This document shows positions 63,816-64,000 of a stretch of DNA of 64,000 nucleotides, piece after piece. Every line of letters begins with the position of its first letter. The stretch's first letter is position 1. The position numbers and the translations under genes are program-made. Origin of the DNA: Campylobacteraceae bacterium (GTDB lineage: Bacteria; Campylobacterota; Campylobacteria; Campylobacterales; Arcobacteraceae). The notes under the pieces are model-generated. The model ran no database searches. It was given only the letters and a program-made list of their open reading frames with translations, and was not told where the DNA came from. The stretch is taken from assembly GCA_013373175.1 (NCBI GenBank), contig JABXII010000019.1, positions 1 through 64,000 of the forward strand, given 5' to 3'.

Positions 63816-64000
63816 CTAATTACTTACTTTAAAGTTCTCTACTAATTGAAGTTTTTTTCTTCTTGGTAGTTTTTTTATTTCATATTCTCTTTTTGAAGCA
63901 CTACTTCTATTTTCTGATTTTTCAAAATATATAAGTGTTACTGGTCGTCTAGCCTTTGTATATTTTGCACCTTTTTCTGAAGTATTATGTTCATCTAAAC
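63816..64000 (-). CDS. GIY-YIG nuclease-like protein, C-terminal part
   Basis: The frame enters from beyond the right edge and ends at 63816 with TAG. The visible 60 residues ('HNTSEKGAKYTKARRPVTLIYF' in words 'GAKYTKARRPV', then 'SASKREYEIKKLPRRKKLQLV') match the end of the small UPF0213 GIY-YIG proteins, including the K-glutamate 'REYEIKKL' that carries the metal-binding glutamate. The GIY motifs themselves lie outside the window. Role unknown in these proteins. Confidence 0.8.
   Translation of the reverse strand, partial: LDEHNTSEKGAKYTKARRPVTLIYFEKSENRSSASKREYEIKKLPRRKKLQLVENFKVSN

Overview
The window is AT-rich bacterial chromosome. Gene content and style suggest an Arcobacter-like member of the Campylobacterota: a very short Sua5-like protein next to carB, SlyD-type FKBP proteins, a YeeE/YedE permease, a GIY-YIG fragment beside an RluE-type pseudouridine synthase, and near-consensus TATAAT boxes in A+T-rich gaps. 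This placement is an inference; there is no rRNA or tRNA in the window to anchor it. Every stretch longer than 300 bases holds a gene.

Region 1 (1-37977, all minus strand) is a complete type I secretion locus built around one gene of about 27 kb for an 8976-residue RTX-type surface adhesin. Downstream of it, in transcription order, come a TPR-glycosyltransferase fusion, a LapB-type ABC exporter, an HlyD/LapC adaptor, a Cache sensor without output domain, a MotA/TolQ/ExbB-like channel protein, an OmpA/MotB-like partner, and a TolC-type outer-membrane protein fused to SPOR-like segments and a charged helical tail. The channel pair recalls SiiA/SiiB of the Salmonella SPI-4 giant-adhesin system. 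The last gene ends abruptly at the left edge, perhaps cut by a mobile element.

Region 2 (38117-43894, minus) has a DUF234-type ATPase, a minimal Sua5/YrdC-like protein, carB and a ThiF/MoeB-like enzyme, all probably chromosomal core.

Region 3 (44012-52212, minus) is a defence locus. A type I restriction-modification operon (hsdM, hsdS, hsdR) carries an insert between hsdS and hsdR: a DUF3800 gene, an overlapping small gene that looks like a BECR-fold RNase, a 39-residue ORF coupled to hsdR, and, on the opposite strand, a GC-richer segment of about 160 bases that folds into several hairpins closed by its own ends, with a near-consensus promoter at its 5' end. This RNA/DUF3800/nuclease module is the best candidate for an undescribed system here. 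Beside hsdM, the 3' end of radC is duplicated exactly 200 bases away, and between the copies lies a perfect sigma-70 promoter facing a short RNA with a UUCG hairpin.

Region 4 (52308-64000, mixed strands) is mostly housekeeping: xseB, metX, a phosphatase-like protein, an adenosine/adenine deaminase, a YeeE/YedE permease, two SlyD-like FKBPs, a DCC-family thiol protein, an ACP phosphodiesterase-like protein, flavodoxin, a LOG-family hydrolase, a cupin, a small membrane protein, two lipoproteins, adk, an RluE-like pseudouridine synthase and the end of a GIY-YIG protein. Several intrinsic terminators and two palindromic operator candidates (before fldA and before the second FKBP gene) are visible.
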